NCBI GenBank assembly: GCA_015478675.1
Contig: JADMIH010000213.1
Coordinates: 1-5,967 of the forward strand
Length of the DNA: 5,967 nucleotides
Direction of reading: 5' to 3'
DNA from: Chloroflexota bacterium
GTDB lineage: Bacteria > Chloroflexota > Chloroflexia > QHBQ01 > JADMIH01
Under the pieces are notes generated by a model that worked only from the letters and a program-made list of their open reading frames with translations, made no database searches and was not told where the DNA came from. The translations under genes were made by a program, and so were the position numbers. Numbering within the stretch: the first letter of the stretch is position 1; the number at the start of each line of letters is the position of its first letter. Below, in pieces: positions 1 through 5,692 of the stretch.

Positions 1-1684
1 AGGTGCAGTCGTCGCTTGGATCTATAGTCATGTCGCTATAGTCTCCCCAGCGCCCGCTTGGGTCGGATTGCGACCCGGAGCCTGCGAAGAGGGTCGTCTC
101 ACCTTGCCCAAGCTGGCCGAGAGGGTCAGTAGACAACCGCCCCGCATAGCGGATCGAAGGGAAGACAGTAGTGCTTGAGGCGCTGTAGCCTACGGCGATG
201 TTGCCGTCGCGGTCCATAGCAATGCTGCCCATCCACCGGTTGGTGGAATCGGGAGCATAGGTGCCTTGCTGGTAGATAGAAGGCGTGCCATTCGGGTCGC
301 GGATCTCATACCAGCGGACGCCTGCCTGGTCCCCACCTACATCCACCGACTCGTTAGTGACCATCGCCTCATAGCTGCCGAAGTTGCGGTAGGCTAGCCT
401 GAACATGGCGTGGTCGCCGAGGCTATCGAGATACTGGCTCGCAGGCACGGTCGGCTGCGGTATGCAGTTGCGTGCAAGGCCGCAGAGGTTGGGGTCCCAC
501 GGAACCGCAGCCAGGTTGGTTGGGCCATCAAGACGCGAGTTGGTCGGTGTTGTGAAATCTACATGCAGGTTCCATATACGTAGCGTTGTGTCGTTGCCGC
601 TCGCACTAAGGAACGGCTCACGCGAGCCTGGAGCGGGTAGGAGCGCGCTGTCAATGTCAGCAGGCAGCACGGCATAGTAGTAGTTACCCGGGTTGAACTC
701 CTGCGAAGTTGCCGGTTGCCCCTGGAGCATTGCGGCACGGTCCATCGCGAGGAAGGCGGGGTATAGGAACTCACCGGTGCCAAGATTAAAGACGTTGGCT
801 GTCATATAGTAGCCGTCTATCCACACCCCCATCTTCGGATAGTCGTAGAGGTTTGTGGCGCTCTCGCGGAACTCGTAGCGGTAGTACGCACCGGTCGGGT
901 CGCTAGTCTGCGACACAGCCACACATTGCGAGAAGGGAGAGGAGCTTGTGAACTGGCTGATTACCCAGCGGTCGGCAGCGCGGTCGTAGTTGACCACCGG
1001 GTCGCCGGAGTTCTGGGTCTGGCAAGGCCCACCGAAGCCGCTGAAGAGTGTATTGACATTCACAGGCCCATAGAGCGAGTTGCCACTCTTGTCCCAGATC
1101 TGGAACTTCACGTTCACCGTCTGGACATAGTTGTTCGGGCCAACCGCGCCATTAGTGTCAGGTGGTGCGCAACCGCCGCAACCCGTTGGGTTGGAGATCC
1201 CCTCAAAGGTCAGGATAGGGGTCGGCATCGCAACGGGCCCGAAGAAGCGCTGCACAATGGTATCCTTCACCGGGTTGGTGTTGAGCTTCTGCACATATGG
1301 GTTCTCCGGTGGCTCATCATTGGCAACGTCCGGCGCGGGCGGGATGTCGCGCAGTGCCGGGGAAAGGTCATGTCGGCTATTAAGAGTGACGATCACTCCG
1401 TTAGGCAGCACCTTCTTTTCCCCCGGCTTCAGGCCTGCTGCAGCAGCGCCGCCGGAGAGGTCGAGGCTGGCGACCTTTTCGGGAATCACCGGTGAAGGCA
1501 GTGTCTGTGCATCCCTCTCCGCATCCGAAGGTGCGTTCACCTGTGGCGCTGGCGCGTTGCCTGCCTGTGATGCGCTGTTGAGATTAACCAGCACTGCCCC
1601 TACCACAACTGCGGCAATCAGCAGCAGGGTTATCATGACCCCTGCCCGCAACTTGCCCTTTACTCCATCTTTTGAAGATGACAT
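1..1684 (-). CDS. Large exported/membrane-anchored protein, PPDTNGAVGPN / WGDYS family, C-terminus cut by window edge
   Basis: This frame reads without a stop for 561 codons from an ATG at 1684 to the left window edge, so the protein is truncated at its C-terminus by the window, not by mutation. The start is supported by a strong Shine-Dalgarno (AAAGGAAGGA, 1691-1700) six bases upstream. Residues 1-13 are lysine/arginine-rich and residues 14-34 are hydrophobic, giving a signal anchor or signal peptide; SASQA near 37-41 could be a cleavage site. A proline/alanine-rich linker follows (about 43-70). Conserved-looking segments are PPDTNGAVGPNNYVQTVN (174-191), SGDPVVNYDRAADRWVISQF (227-246), YDYPKMGVWIDGYYMTANVF (280-299), WMGSIAMDRDGNIAVGYSAS (484-503) and RWGDYSDMTIDPSDDC (545-560). 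I recognise these from large uncharacterised exported proteins of several bacterial phyla, where the last segment is usually followed by FWYT-like residues and a variable C-terminus. Repeated aromatic/aspartate blocks suggest a beta-propeller-like fold (inference). Cysteines at 169/172, 221/254, 401/407 and 560 could form disulfides outside the cell. Biochemical function is unknown. Confidence 0.9.
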   Translation of the reverse strand, partial: MSSSKDGVKGKLRAGVMITLLLIAAVVVGAVLVNLNSASQAGNAPAPQVNAPSDAERDAQTLPSPVIPEKVASLDLSGGAAAAGLKPGEKKVLPNGVIVTLNSRHDLSPALRDIPPAPDVANDEPPENPYVQKLNTNPVKDTIVQRFFGPVAMPTPILTFEGISNPTGCGGCAPPDTNGAVGPNNYVQTVNVKFQIWDKSGNSLYGPVNVNTLFSGFGGPCQTQNSGDPVVNYDRAADRWVISQFTSSSPFSQCVAVSQTSDPTGAYYRYEFRESATNLYDYPKMGVWIDGYYMTANVFNLGTGEFLYPAFLAMDRAAMLQGQPATSQEFNPGNYYYAVLPADIDSALLPAPGSREPFLSASGNDTTLRIWNLHVDFTTPTNSRLDGPTNLAAVPWDPNLCGLARNCIPQPTVPASQYLDSLGDHAMFRLAYRNFGSYEAMVTNESVDVGGDQAGVRWYEIRDPNGTPSIYQQGTYAPDSTNRWMGSIAMDRDGNIAVGYSASSTTVFPSIRYAGRLSTDPLGQLGQGETTLFAGSGSQSDPSGRWGDYSDMTIDPSDDCT

Positions 1685-1690
1685 TTTCGG

Positions 1691-1700
1691 TCCTTCCTTT
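1691..1700 (-). promoter_or_regulatory. Ribosome binding site of the exported-protein gene
   Basis: Read on the minus strand, AAAGGAAGGA lies six bases (CCGAAA) before the ATG at 1684. It is a good purine-rich Shine-Dalgarno and fixes the start of the gene, because the ATG directly precedes the positively charged segment and hydrophobic helix expected of an exported protein. Upstream on the same strand, TAAGAT (1750-1745) could be a -10 box, but no convincing -35 partner was found. Confidence 0.75.
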
Positions 1701-1861
1701 CTTAGTTGCGCTACAAAAGCAAAATTGGCCCGCTAATCCTGGCAATCTTATCAGGGTTACCGGCTGCCCACATAGCTACTAAGTACAAGTGATTAATATC
1801 GAAGTGACTGGCCGCTTACCGAATTACCCATAGCGGAATAACCTGAGAGTTGCGCCTACGT

Positions 1862-1872
1862 ATCACCTCCTT
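1862..1872 (-). promoter_or_regulatory. Orphan perfect Shine-Dalgarno-like sequence
   Basis: On the minus strand this reads AAGGAGGTGAT, a full-length complement of the 16S rRNA 3' tail, stronger than any ribosome binding site of the three genes here. No ATG, GTG or TTG sits at a usual distance behind it. The only start it touches is the GTG inside it, which opens a 16-codon frame. It may be a chance match, a leader-peptide site, or a ribosome-standby site in the leader of the downstream exported-protein gene; the sequence does not decide. Confidence 0.3.
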
Positions 1873-2300
1873 CCTCGTGGTTCGGTCGTCGGTTACTACA
1901 TGCACATCACGTAGAGCGGTAGAGTTCGGGGTAATTGGCACCCCTGGGGGTTTGTGTTGCTACGTACAGCTTCTTGCAGGCGGTAGAGGTGCCCATTATG
2001 CCCCTCTCATACCGTTTACTCTCACCACCCGTGAAACTGCTGCGACCAACAGCATAAACAGCATTATACAACGATAAGCTACTTTCCGCTAGTAGATACC
2101 CTTCTATCCTGCCGGTACTCGCGTCTTTTTCTTACGCCCCGCCAGGGCTTACTTAATCAGCAAGAGTCAGGGTTGCCCCAAAGTATGCAAGAGGTATGCC
2201 GTTGTTGAGGATTGCCAATTTACAACTTTACAATGGCCTCTTATGTGACCAATGGGTTGTCTGCTTATCACCTTTTTCCCATTGCCTGCTCATTTGTTCT

Positions 2301-2320
2301 ATCATATCCTTGAATATGAT
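2301..2320 (+). promoter_or_regulatory. Inverted repeat overlapping a possible -10 box (operator candidate)
   Basis: ATCATAT-ccttga-ATATGAT is a perfect 7-bp inverted repeat with a six-base centre, the size and symmetry of a dimeric repressor site. Its right arm contains TATGAT (2315-2320), a five-of-six match to a sigma-70 -10 box. The best -35 candidates (TTTGTT at 2293-2298 or TTGTTC at 2294-2299) are weak and give a spacer of only 15-16 bp. It lies 56 bases before the TTG start of the prepilin peptidase gene, so bound protein could block its transcription. The symmetry is seen directly; the regulatory role is inferred. Confidence 0.4.
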
Positions 2321-2376
2321 GCCCTCACTTCTGTGAGCAGGAAATTGCGGCCTTGATTTAGTGCGGAGCTAGTAGA

Positions 2377-3183
2377 TTGTCTATTCTTTATCCAGTTGTC
2401 GTGGCCCTTGCAGGTCTCCTCTCAGGCTTTCTCATCAATCGGCTCTCTACCCGCCTCGCTTCCAAAAGACCGCTCCTCGGCCCACTCCACTGCACCCGCT
2501 CGCCTCACCCCCTTGCATGGTGGCAGGCGCTGCCCCTTGCAGGTTACCTTGCCCAGCGAGGCCGCTGCTCCACGTGCGGTAAGCATCTAGCACTCTCCTA
2601 TCCCGCCACAGAGCTACTTACGGCGGGCGTCTTTGTCTCTCTCTTCTTTCTGGAAGGCTTTGGCCTCAGGCTTCTATTTCATGCCCTCTATGCCTCTTTC
2701 CTCATACTTGTGCTGGTAATTGACTGGAAGCACCGAGATATATACTTATCGGTGATCGCCACAGGCTCTCTAATCGCCCTGGCAGGGAGCGCTCTTTTGC
2801 CGGAGGTGGGCATCTTCAGTGCGCTCATCGCGGCGGCGGTGGCCGGCGGCTTTTTCTTGATTGCTTATTTGTTAGCTAAGTTGATCTTCCCCAACGTTGA
2901 GGAGCCGCTCGGCGCGGGTGATGTCCTCCTCGCCCTGATGATGGGGTTGATGCTTGGCTTCCCCAATATAGTCGGCGCATTGCTCATAGGGCCCCTTATC
3001 GCCGGCGCCGCCACTATCTTGCTCCTCGTCTCCCGCAAGAGCAAGCCTGGCGACTTCATACCCTACGGTGTGGCCCTATGTGCCGCTTCCCTCCTCTTCC
3101 TCATCAACCCTGCGCCCTTTGCTGACGCCCTTCACCTGCCTGCCCTCGTCGCGGCCCTCGCCAACATCTTCGGCAATTCTTAG
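2377..3183 (+). CDS. Type IV prepilin leader peptidase (A24 family aspartic peptidase)
   Basis: This 268-residue polytopic membrane protein matches the usual length and layout of bacterial prepilin peptidases, which cleave the leader of type IV prepilins or pseudopilins at the inner face of the membrane and often methylate the new N-terminus. After a first hydrophobic segment (about 5-21) comes the cytoplasmic N-terminal domain with C64-STC-67, then YPATE (75-79), typical of the zinc-binding loop. The two catalytic aspartates expected for the family are visible: Asp116 in VIDWKHRDIY and Asp182 in LGAGD. IPYG (228-231) matches the conserved C-terminal motif. About seven or eight membrane segments follow the usual pattern. 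Two oddities: the first CxxC of the zinc site is replaced by HCTRSPH (38-44), leaving one cysteine, and GxGDxK reads GAGDVL, without the usual lysine. The start is TTG, with GGAG at 2365-2368 eight bases upstream and an in-frame stop (TAG, 2359-2361) just before. No pilin or assembly gene adjoins it, so its substrate is unknown (a pilD, gspO or comC role cannot be separated). Confidence 0.95.
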   Translation: MSILYPVVVALAGLLSGFLINRLSTRLASKRPLLGPLHCTRSPHPLAWWQALPLAGYLAQRGRCSTCGKHLALSYPATELLTAGVFVSLFFLEGFGLRLLFHALYASFLILVLVIDWKHRDIYLSVIATGSLIALAGSALLPEVGIFSALIAAAVAGGFFLIAYLLAKLIFPNVEEPLGAGDVLLALMMGLMLGFPNIVGALLIGPLIAGAATILLLVSRKSKPGDFIPYGVALCAASLLFLINPAPFADALHLPALVAALANIFGNS

Positions 3184-3207
3184 CGCGTTAACGTAAGTGT
3201 CCAGATT

Positions 3208-3236
3208 AGGGGCCTGGGAAGCCTGGCATAGCCCCT
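3208..3236 (+). terminator. Weak hairpin after the prepilin peptidase gene
   Basis: AGGGGC (3208-3213) pairs with GCCCCT (3231-3236) around a 17-base loop that itself holds two GCCTGG copies. It lies 24 bases after the TAG stop and could help end transcription, but no T-run follows, so a classical intrinsic terminator is not shown. Confidence 0.25.
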
Positions 3237-3410
3237 GTGCACTCACCATGCATAAAGCCCCCTCTCCCTTCATGGAAGAACAACTCTATCTCCTGTACAC
3301 TTACCAGGAGTAAAGCCCCCTCTCCCTTCATGGGAGAGGGGGTTTGGGGGTGAGGGTGGGTTTGGGGGTGAGGACGGCGCAACACCCGCACGGATACCCC
3401 AGGAAGATTG
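3237..3410 (+). repeat. Repeat cluster A: tandem hairpin units plus G-rich tail
   Basis: Two units start at 3237 and 3295 (58-bp period) with GTRCACTYACCA and share an identical 23-base core (3253-3275 and 3311-3333) covering TAAAGCCCCCTCTCCC and the loop. The first unit has a decayed right stem arm; the second has the complete hairpin. Behind it an 18-bp unit beginning GTTTGGGGGTGAGG occurs twice (3342-3359, 3360-3377), then GCGCAACACCCGCACGGATA and CCCCAGGAAGATTG to 3410. Bases 3271-3410 are repeated in the same orientation at 5692-5827 on the other side of the glycosyltransferase gene. The cluster fills the gap between two convergent genes. No coding frame in it is credible; the frames that cross it give low-complexity PHPQTPSP-type peptides. 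Confidence 0.85.
3316..3342. terminator. Perfect 11-bp GC-rich hairpin, possible bidirectional terminator
   Basis: CCCCCTCTCCC (3316-3326), loop TTCAT, GGGAGAGGGGG (3332-3342) forms an uninterrupted 11-bp stem. AAA lies before the preceding G and TTT follows, so only three T residues follow on the plus strand and CTTTA on the minus strand. It sits between the 3' ends of two convergent genes, where a bidirectional terminator is expected. The same hairpin also occurs upstream of the glycosyltransferase start, which argues that it is first a repeat-family member and only incidentally a terminator. Confidence 0.4.
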
Positions 3411-3449
3411 CTCAAGACTATCTGAATGTTGGTCGTCCTTCGTCCCTCG

Positions 3450-3468
3450 CTATACGCTGGCTGTATAG
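3450..3468 (-). terminator. Small hairpin directly behind the glycosyltransferase stop codon
   Basis: CTATAC (3450-3455) and GTATAG (3463-3468) form a perfect 6-bp stem with a seven-base loop, abutting the TGA stop at 3471-3469. No T-run follows on the minus strand, so it is at best a weak terminator or mRNA 3'-end stabiliser. Confidence 0.25.
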
Positions 3469-5547
3469 TCAGGGCATTGTTTTCACCCAGTCAACTGCCA
3501 CCGCCAGATCGCGATTATCTTCAGGTGCCGGGCGTCTGGCAGGAGCGATAATCTCCAGCGCCACGGTGTCTCCCGCCCCCTGCGGAATATCGAACCTATA
3601 TTCTCGCATCTGGGCATCCATAGAACGGCTACCCACATCCTGTCCGTTGATGCGGTAGCTGACCTTTAAAGGCTCTCCGCCTTGAGCAGGGAGTGCTCGC
3701 GCCCGGATTACCAGCTCCTTATCGCCCGGTTGCCTGCCGACCTTCACCCATGCGTCCTCGCCCGACCAGCGATAGCTTATCTTCGTGCCCGCATCGTCCC
3801 CTGTTTCGCCGATGTAGAAGCCCTTTACCCAACCCATATCAGCGCCCCCTACGTCAACCTCGGCCCCCGGCGCACCGCTACGCTCCCACGCCCACTCTTG
3901 CATTACAGCGTTGAACGGGGCAGGCACACCATTACCAACTTTTATCGACCTGTTCAAGTCGCCTTTGGCCCGATCAAGGAGGCTGACAAGCGCCCGCGAA
4001 CGCCAGTCGCCCGGCTCGCGAGCGATGGCTTGCTCGTACTCGCCAGTGGCTTTGTCGCTATCCCCCAGTGCTTCCCGCGCCCGCCCAGCCTCGCGCAAAG
4101 GCCACGACGACACCGCATCCTTATCTGCTGCCCTCTCAAAGAAAAAGGCCCGTTGCTCCAAAGTGCCGGCTAGCAGCCCTTGTAGCTCAAGCCTTTGCGC
4201 TTCAATTGACGCGATAAGCCCCGGCACTATCAACGGCAGACTGAAGGTGATGAAGAGCAGGCCGCAAAGCAGTGAGGCAAGAGCGCGCCAACGTGGACTC
4301 GCCGCGCCCCTTAGAGGCCAGAAAGTGCCTCGATGAGCCAGCGCATACCCACCGAAGGCGCTCACAAGAGCAATCACAGGTAGCCTGTAGCGGAACTCGT
4401 TATGGCTAAGCCCCAGCGTGAGTAGATACGCAAGAATAAAGAGCAGCGCCAGCGTCTTCAGGCTGCTGCGTGGCGCCCAGATAAAACCTGCAATCGCCGC
4501 CACTGTGATCAACAAATAGCCGAGCGATGCGCCCAGCGCGTAGAGGTCTCGCCCCCAGGTAGGCGCGCCCGGAATCTTGTCCCGCACCGGGTAGCGCAAG
4601 TCGGTGAAAGGGTCCACAGACCAGGCATTGGCGATGCGCCCCAGTGCGCGAGTAAGGAACTCAGCCTTGTGCTCCCCTACCCAGCTTAACGCCCTTGCGA
4701 GCGCGTAGCTCTGGCGCTCACCTTGATTACTTACATTGGATAAATCGCTCTTAGCTTGCTGTTGCGATAGATCGGTGTTGTCCAGGTAAAAGACATATGC
4801 ACCTGATGTATCTATCGGTATGAAGTGGCCGTATTGGGCAAGATTACGCGCTGTCCAGGGTAATATCACCACCGCCGCTGTCCCCAGAAAGAGCGCCAAA
4901 CGCCCTACGATAGACGCTAGCGTTCTCTTCTCTCGGAATGCCAGCCAAAGGAGGACAAAGGGCACAAAGAAAGCCAGGTTAGAGCGCGTCAGGAGGGCGG
5001 CGCCCATGCAAAGCCCAGCAACTGCGAGCCGCGCCCACGCACGCCTGTTCTTCTCTGGCGTGCGTGCATAAGCCAGCAACGCCAGCAGAAGAAGCTCGAC
5101 CAGCAGGGTAAAGAGCTGCTCGGAGAGAAAGAAGTTGTCATTGAAGACAAGAATTGGATTGAATGCCACCAGCGCAGCAGCCCATACCCCCGCTCTGCTT
5201 CTCAGCGCTTCGTCGCTCGCCGCAGCCGCTCCGAGGAAATAGGCCGCAACTGCCACCGGCCCTGACAACAGCGCCTGTGCTATATTGAGCGCAAAGAGCG
5301 ACCCACCCGATAAGGCGAACGTCGCAGCCGAAAAGAAAATATAGCCGGGCGCCCTCACCCAGAGCCAGAGGTCGGGTATGCCGCGACCCTCTGAGAGAGG
5401 CAAGGCGCTGAGAATATAGTTGCCTTCGTCCCCGATCAGTGGGTTGCCGCCGTTGTGCCAGATAGCCCACATGACCAGGAGCCTCAGCGCGATGCCTGCC
5501 CCGACAATGACCGTTACTTGCCGAAATGGGAAGCGCTTGAAGCTCAT
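3469..5547 (-). CDS. GT-C membrane glycosyltransferase (PMT/ArnT-like) with TPR-like segment and C-terminal beta domain
   Basis: This 692-residue protein has the layout of GT-C enzymes, which move a sugar from a polyprenyl-phosphate carrier to an acceptor on the outer face of the cytoplasmic membrane. The first helix (about 9-30) is followed by an outer loop with GDEGNY (39-44); Asp40-Glu41 is the expected catalytic acidic pair. Further family signatures are RAPGYIFFSA (65-74), ALLTRSNLAFFVPF (184-197), LPWTARNLAQYGHFIPI (229-245) and NEFRYRLPVIAL (383-394). About eleven membrane helices end near residue 445. A soluble tail then holds one TPR-like unit (about 481-514, ending EYEQAIAREPGDW) and a beta-rich domain (about 562-692, with MGWVKGFYIGE, SYRWSG, ELVIRARA, KVSYRING and AVAVDWVKT), probably carbohydrate-binding or acceptor-positioning. 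I chose the ATG at 5547 because the first helix follows directly; GGGA lies six bases upstream, a weak ribosome site. The frame stays open to an ATG at 5721, but those 58 extra codons run through repeat DNA, are arginine/histidine-rich and lack family features. Sugar and acceptor are not identifiable. Confidence 0.93.
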   Translation of the reverse strand: MSFKRFPFRQVTVIVGAGIALRLLVMWAIWHNGGNPLIGDEGNYILSALPLSEGRGIPDLWLWVRAPGYIFFSAATFALSGGSLFALNIAQALLSGPVAVAAYFLGAAAASDEALRSRAGVWAAALVAFNPILVFNDNFFLSEQLFTLLVELLLLALLAYARTPEKNRRAWARLAVAGLCMGAALLTRSNLAFFVPFVLLWLAFREKRTLASIVGRLALFLGTAAVVILPWTARNLAQYGHFIPIDTSGAYVFYLDNTDLSQQQAKSDLSNVSNQGERQSYALARALSWVGEHKAEFLTRALGRIANAWSVDPFTDLRYPVRDKIPGAPTWGRDLYALGASLGYLLITVAAIAGFIWAPRSSLKTLALLFILAYLLTLGLSHNEFRYRLPVIALVSAFGGYALAHRGTFWPLRGAASPRWRALASLLCGLLFITFSLPLIVPGLIASIEAQRLELQGLLAGTLEQRAFFFERAADKDAVSSWPLREAGRAREALGDSDKATGEYEQAIAREPGDWRSRALVSLLDRAKGDLNRSIKVGNGVPAPFNAVMQEWAWERSGAPGAEVDVGGADMGWVKGFYIGETGDDAGTKISYRWSGEDAWVKVGRQPGDKELVIRARALPAQGGEPLKVSYRINGQDVGSRSMDAQMREYRFDIPQGAGDTVALEIIAPARRPAPEDNRDLAVAVDWVKTMP

Positions 5548-5642
5548 TGAGCGTCCCAATGCCCCTACATCAGGCGCTGTGATCAGTCCGCTCACCGGCG
5601 CGGGTAAGCGTTCAGAGTTAGAGTGGACAATCGTCAAGGCGT
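5548..5642. other. Leader region of the glycosyltransferase gene
   Basis: This is the likely 5' leader and promoter region of the minus-strand glycosyltransferase gene. On the minus strand TTGACG (5637-5632) is a five-of-six match to a -35 box, but no recognisable -10 box lies 16-18 bases downstream, so I do not call a promoter. A 26-base element (5602-5627) matches 5859-5884 at 21 of 26 positions, and GTTCAGAGTT (5610-5619) is the exact inverse of AACTCTGAAC at 5837-5846. The stretch is open in the glycosyltransferase frame but encodes nothing I recognise. Confidence 0.45.
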
Positions 5643-5692
5643 GCCTGTGCGAGTGCATCGCCGTCCTCACCCCCCGTGCCCTCCTCCCACAC
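5643..5692 (-). repeat. Inverted partial copy of the repeat's G-rich half
   Basis: CGCCGTCCTCACCCCC (5659-5674) is the exact reverse complement of 3364-3379 in cluster A. The similarity continues in degraded form to both sides: the stem-like CCTCCTCCCACACATGG leads into 5692, and the CGCAC-containing tail reaches about 5643. It is a truncated copy of the right half of the repeat in opposite orientation, directly abutting the direct copy that starts at 5692. Confidence 0.65.

Larger units (their letters stand above)
1701..2376. other. Divergent intergenic region, no convincing gene
   Basis: This stretch separates the minus-strand exported-protein gene from the plus-strand prepilin peptidase gene and must hold both promoters. 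A 75-codon plus-strand frame at 1850-2077 has a composition unlike a real protein and no good ribosome binding site, so I do not call it. Structures visible by eye are a Shine-Dalgarno-like sequence on the minus strand (1862-1872), a pair of GTATGC direct repeats 11 bp apart (2183-2188 and 2194-2199), an inverted repeat CAATGGG/CCCATTG (2250-2256 and 2278-2284), a 20-bp inverted repeat (2301-2320) and a small hairpin CTCAC-ttct-GTGAG (2324-2337). No tRNA-like arms or T-loop sequence were found on either strand. Local composition is more AT-rich than in the genes, as expected of a regulatory spacer. Confidence 0.6.

Noticed and set aside
1..1684. The exported protein as a prepilin substrate of the neighbouring peptidase
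   Set aside because: Its N-terminus has a glycine before the hydrophobic segment (G-V-M-I), but no glutamate at position five of the would-be mature chain, so the type IV prepilin signature is not met.
926..1736. Two long plus-strand frames (189 codons at 926-1495 and 201 codons at 1131-1736)
   Set aside because: They overlap each other in different frames and lie opposite the exported-protein gene, which has family-like motifs, a signal anchor and a ribosome site. Their translations show no recognisable motif.
1801..1880. Possible fragment of a 16S rRNA 3' end (ATCACCTCCTT on the plus strand)
   Set aside because: Only the 11-base tail matches; the conserved GTCGTAACAAGG and GGCTGG segments that should precede it are absent, and no 23S or spacer tRNA follows.
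1907..1996. A 29-codon minus-strand frame starting MGTSTACKKLYV with AGAGGGG just upstream
   Set aside because: It is short, the ribosome-site spacing is only four bases, and nothing in it resembles a known small protein. Chance frames of this size are common.
1850..2077. A 75-codon plus-strand frame in the divergent spacer
   Set aside because: It has no proper ribosome site or recognisable motif, and its threonine/arginine-rich composition is typical of unselected sequence.
3184..3468. Peptides of the PHPQTPSPMKGEGA type read from the repeats on the minus strand
   Set aside because: They are translations of the hairpin and G-rich repeat, recur in both clusters as the DNA repeats, and lack coding signals.
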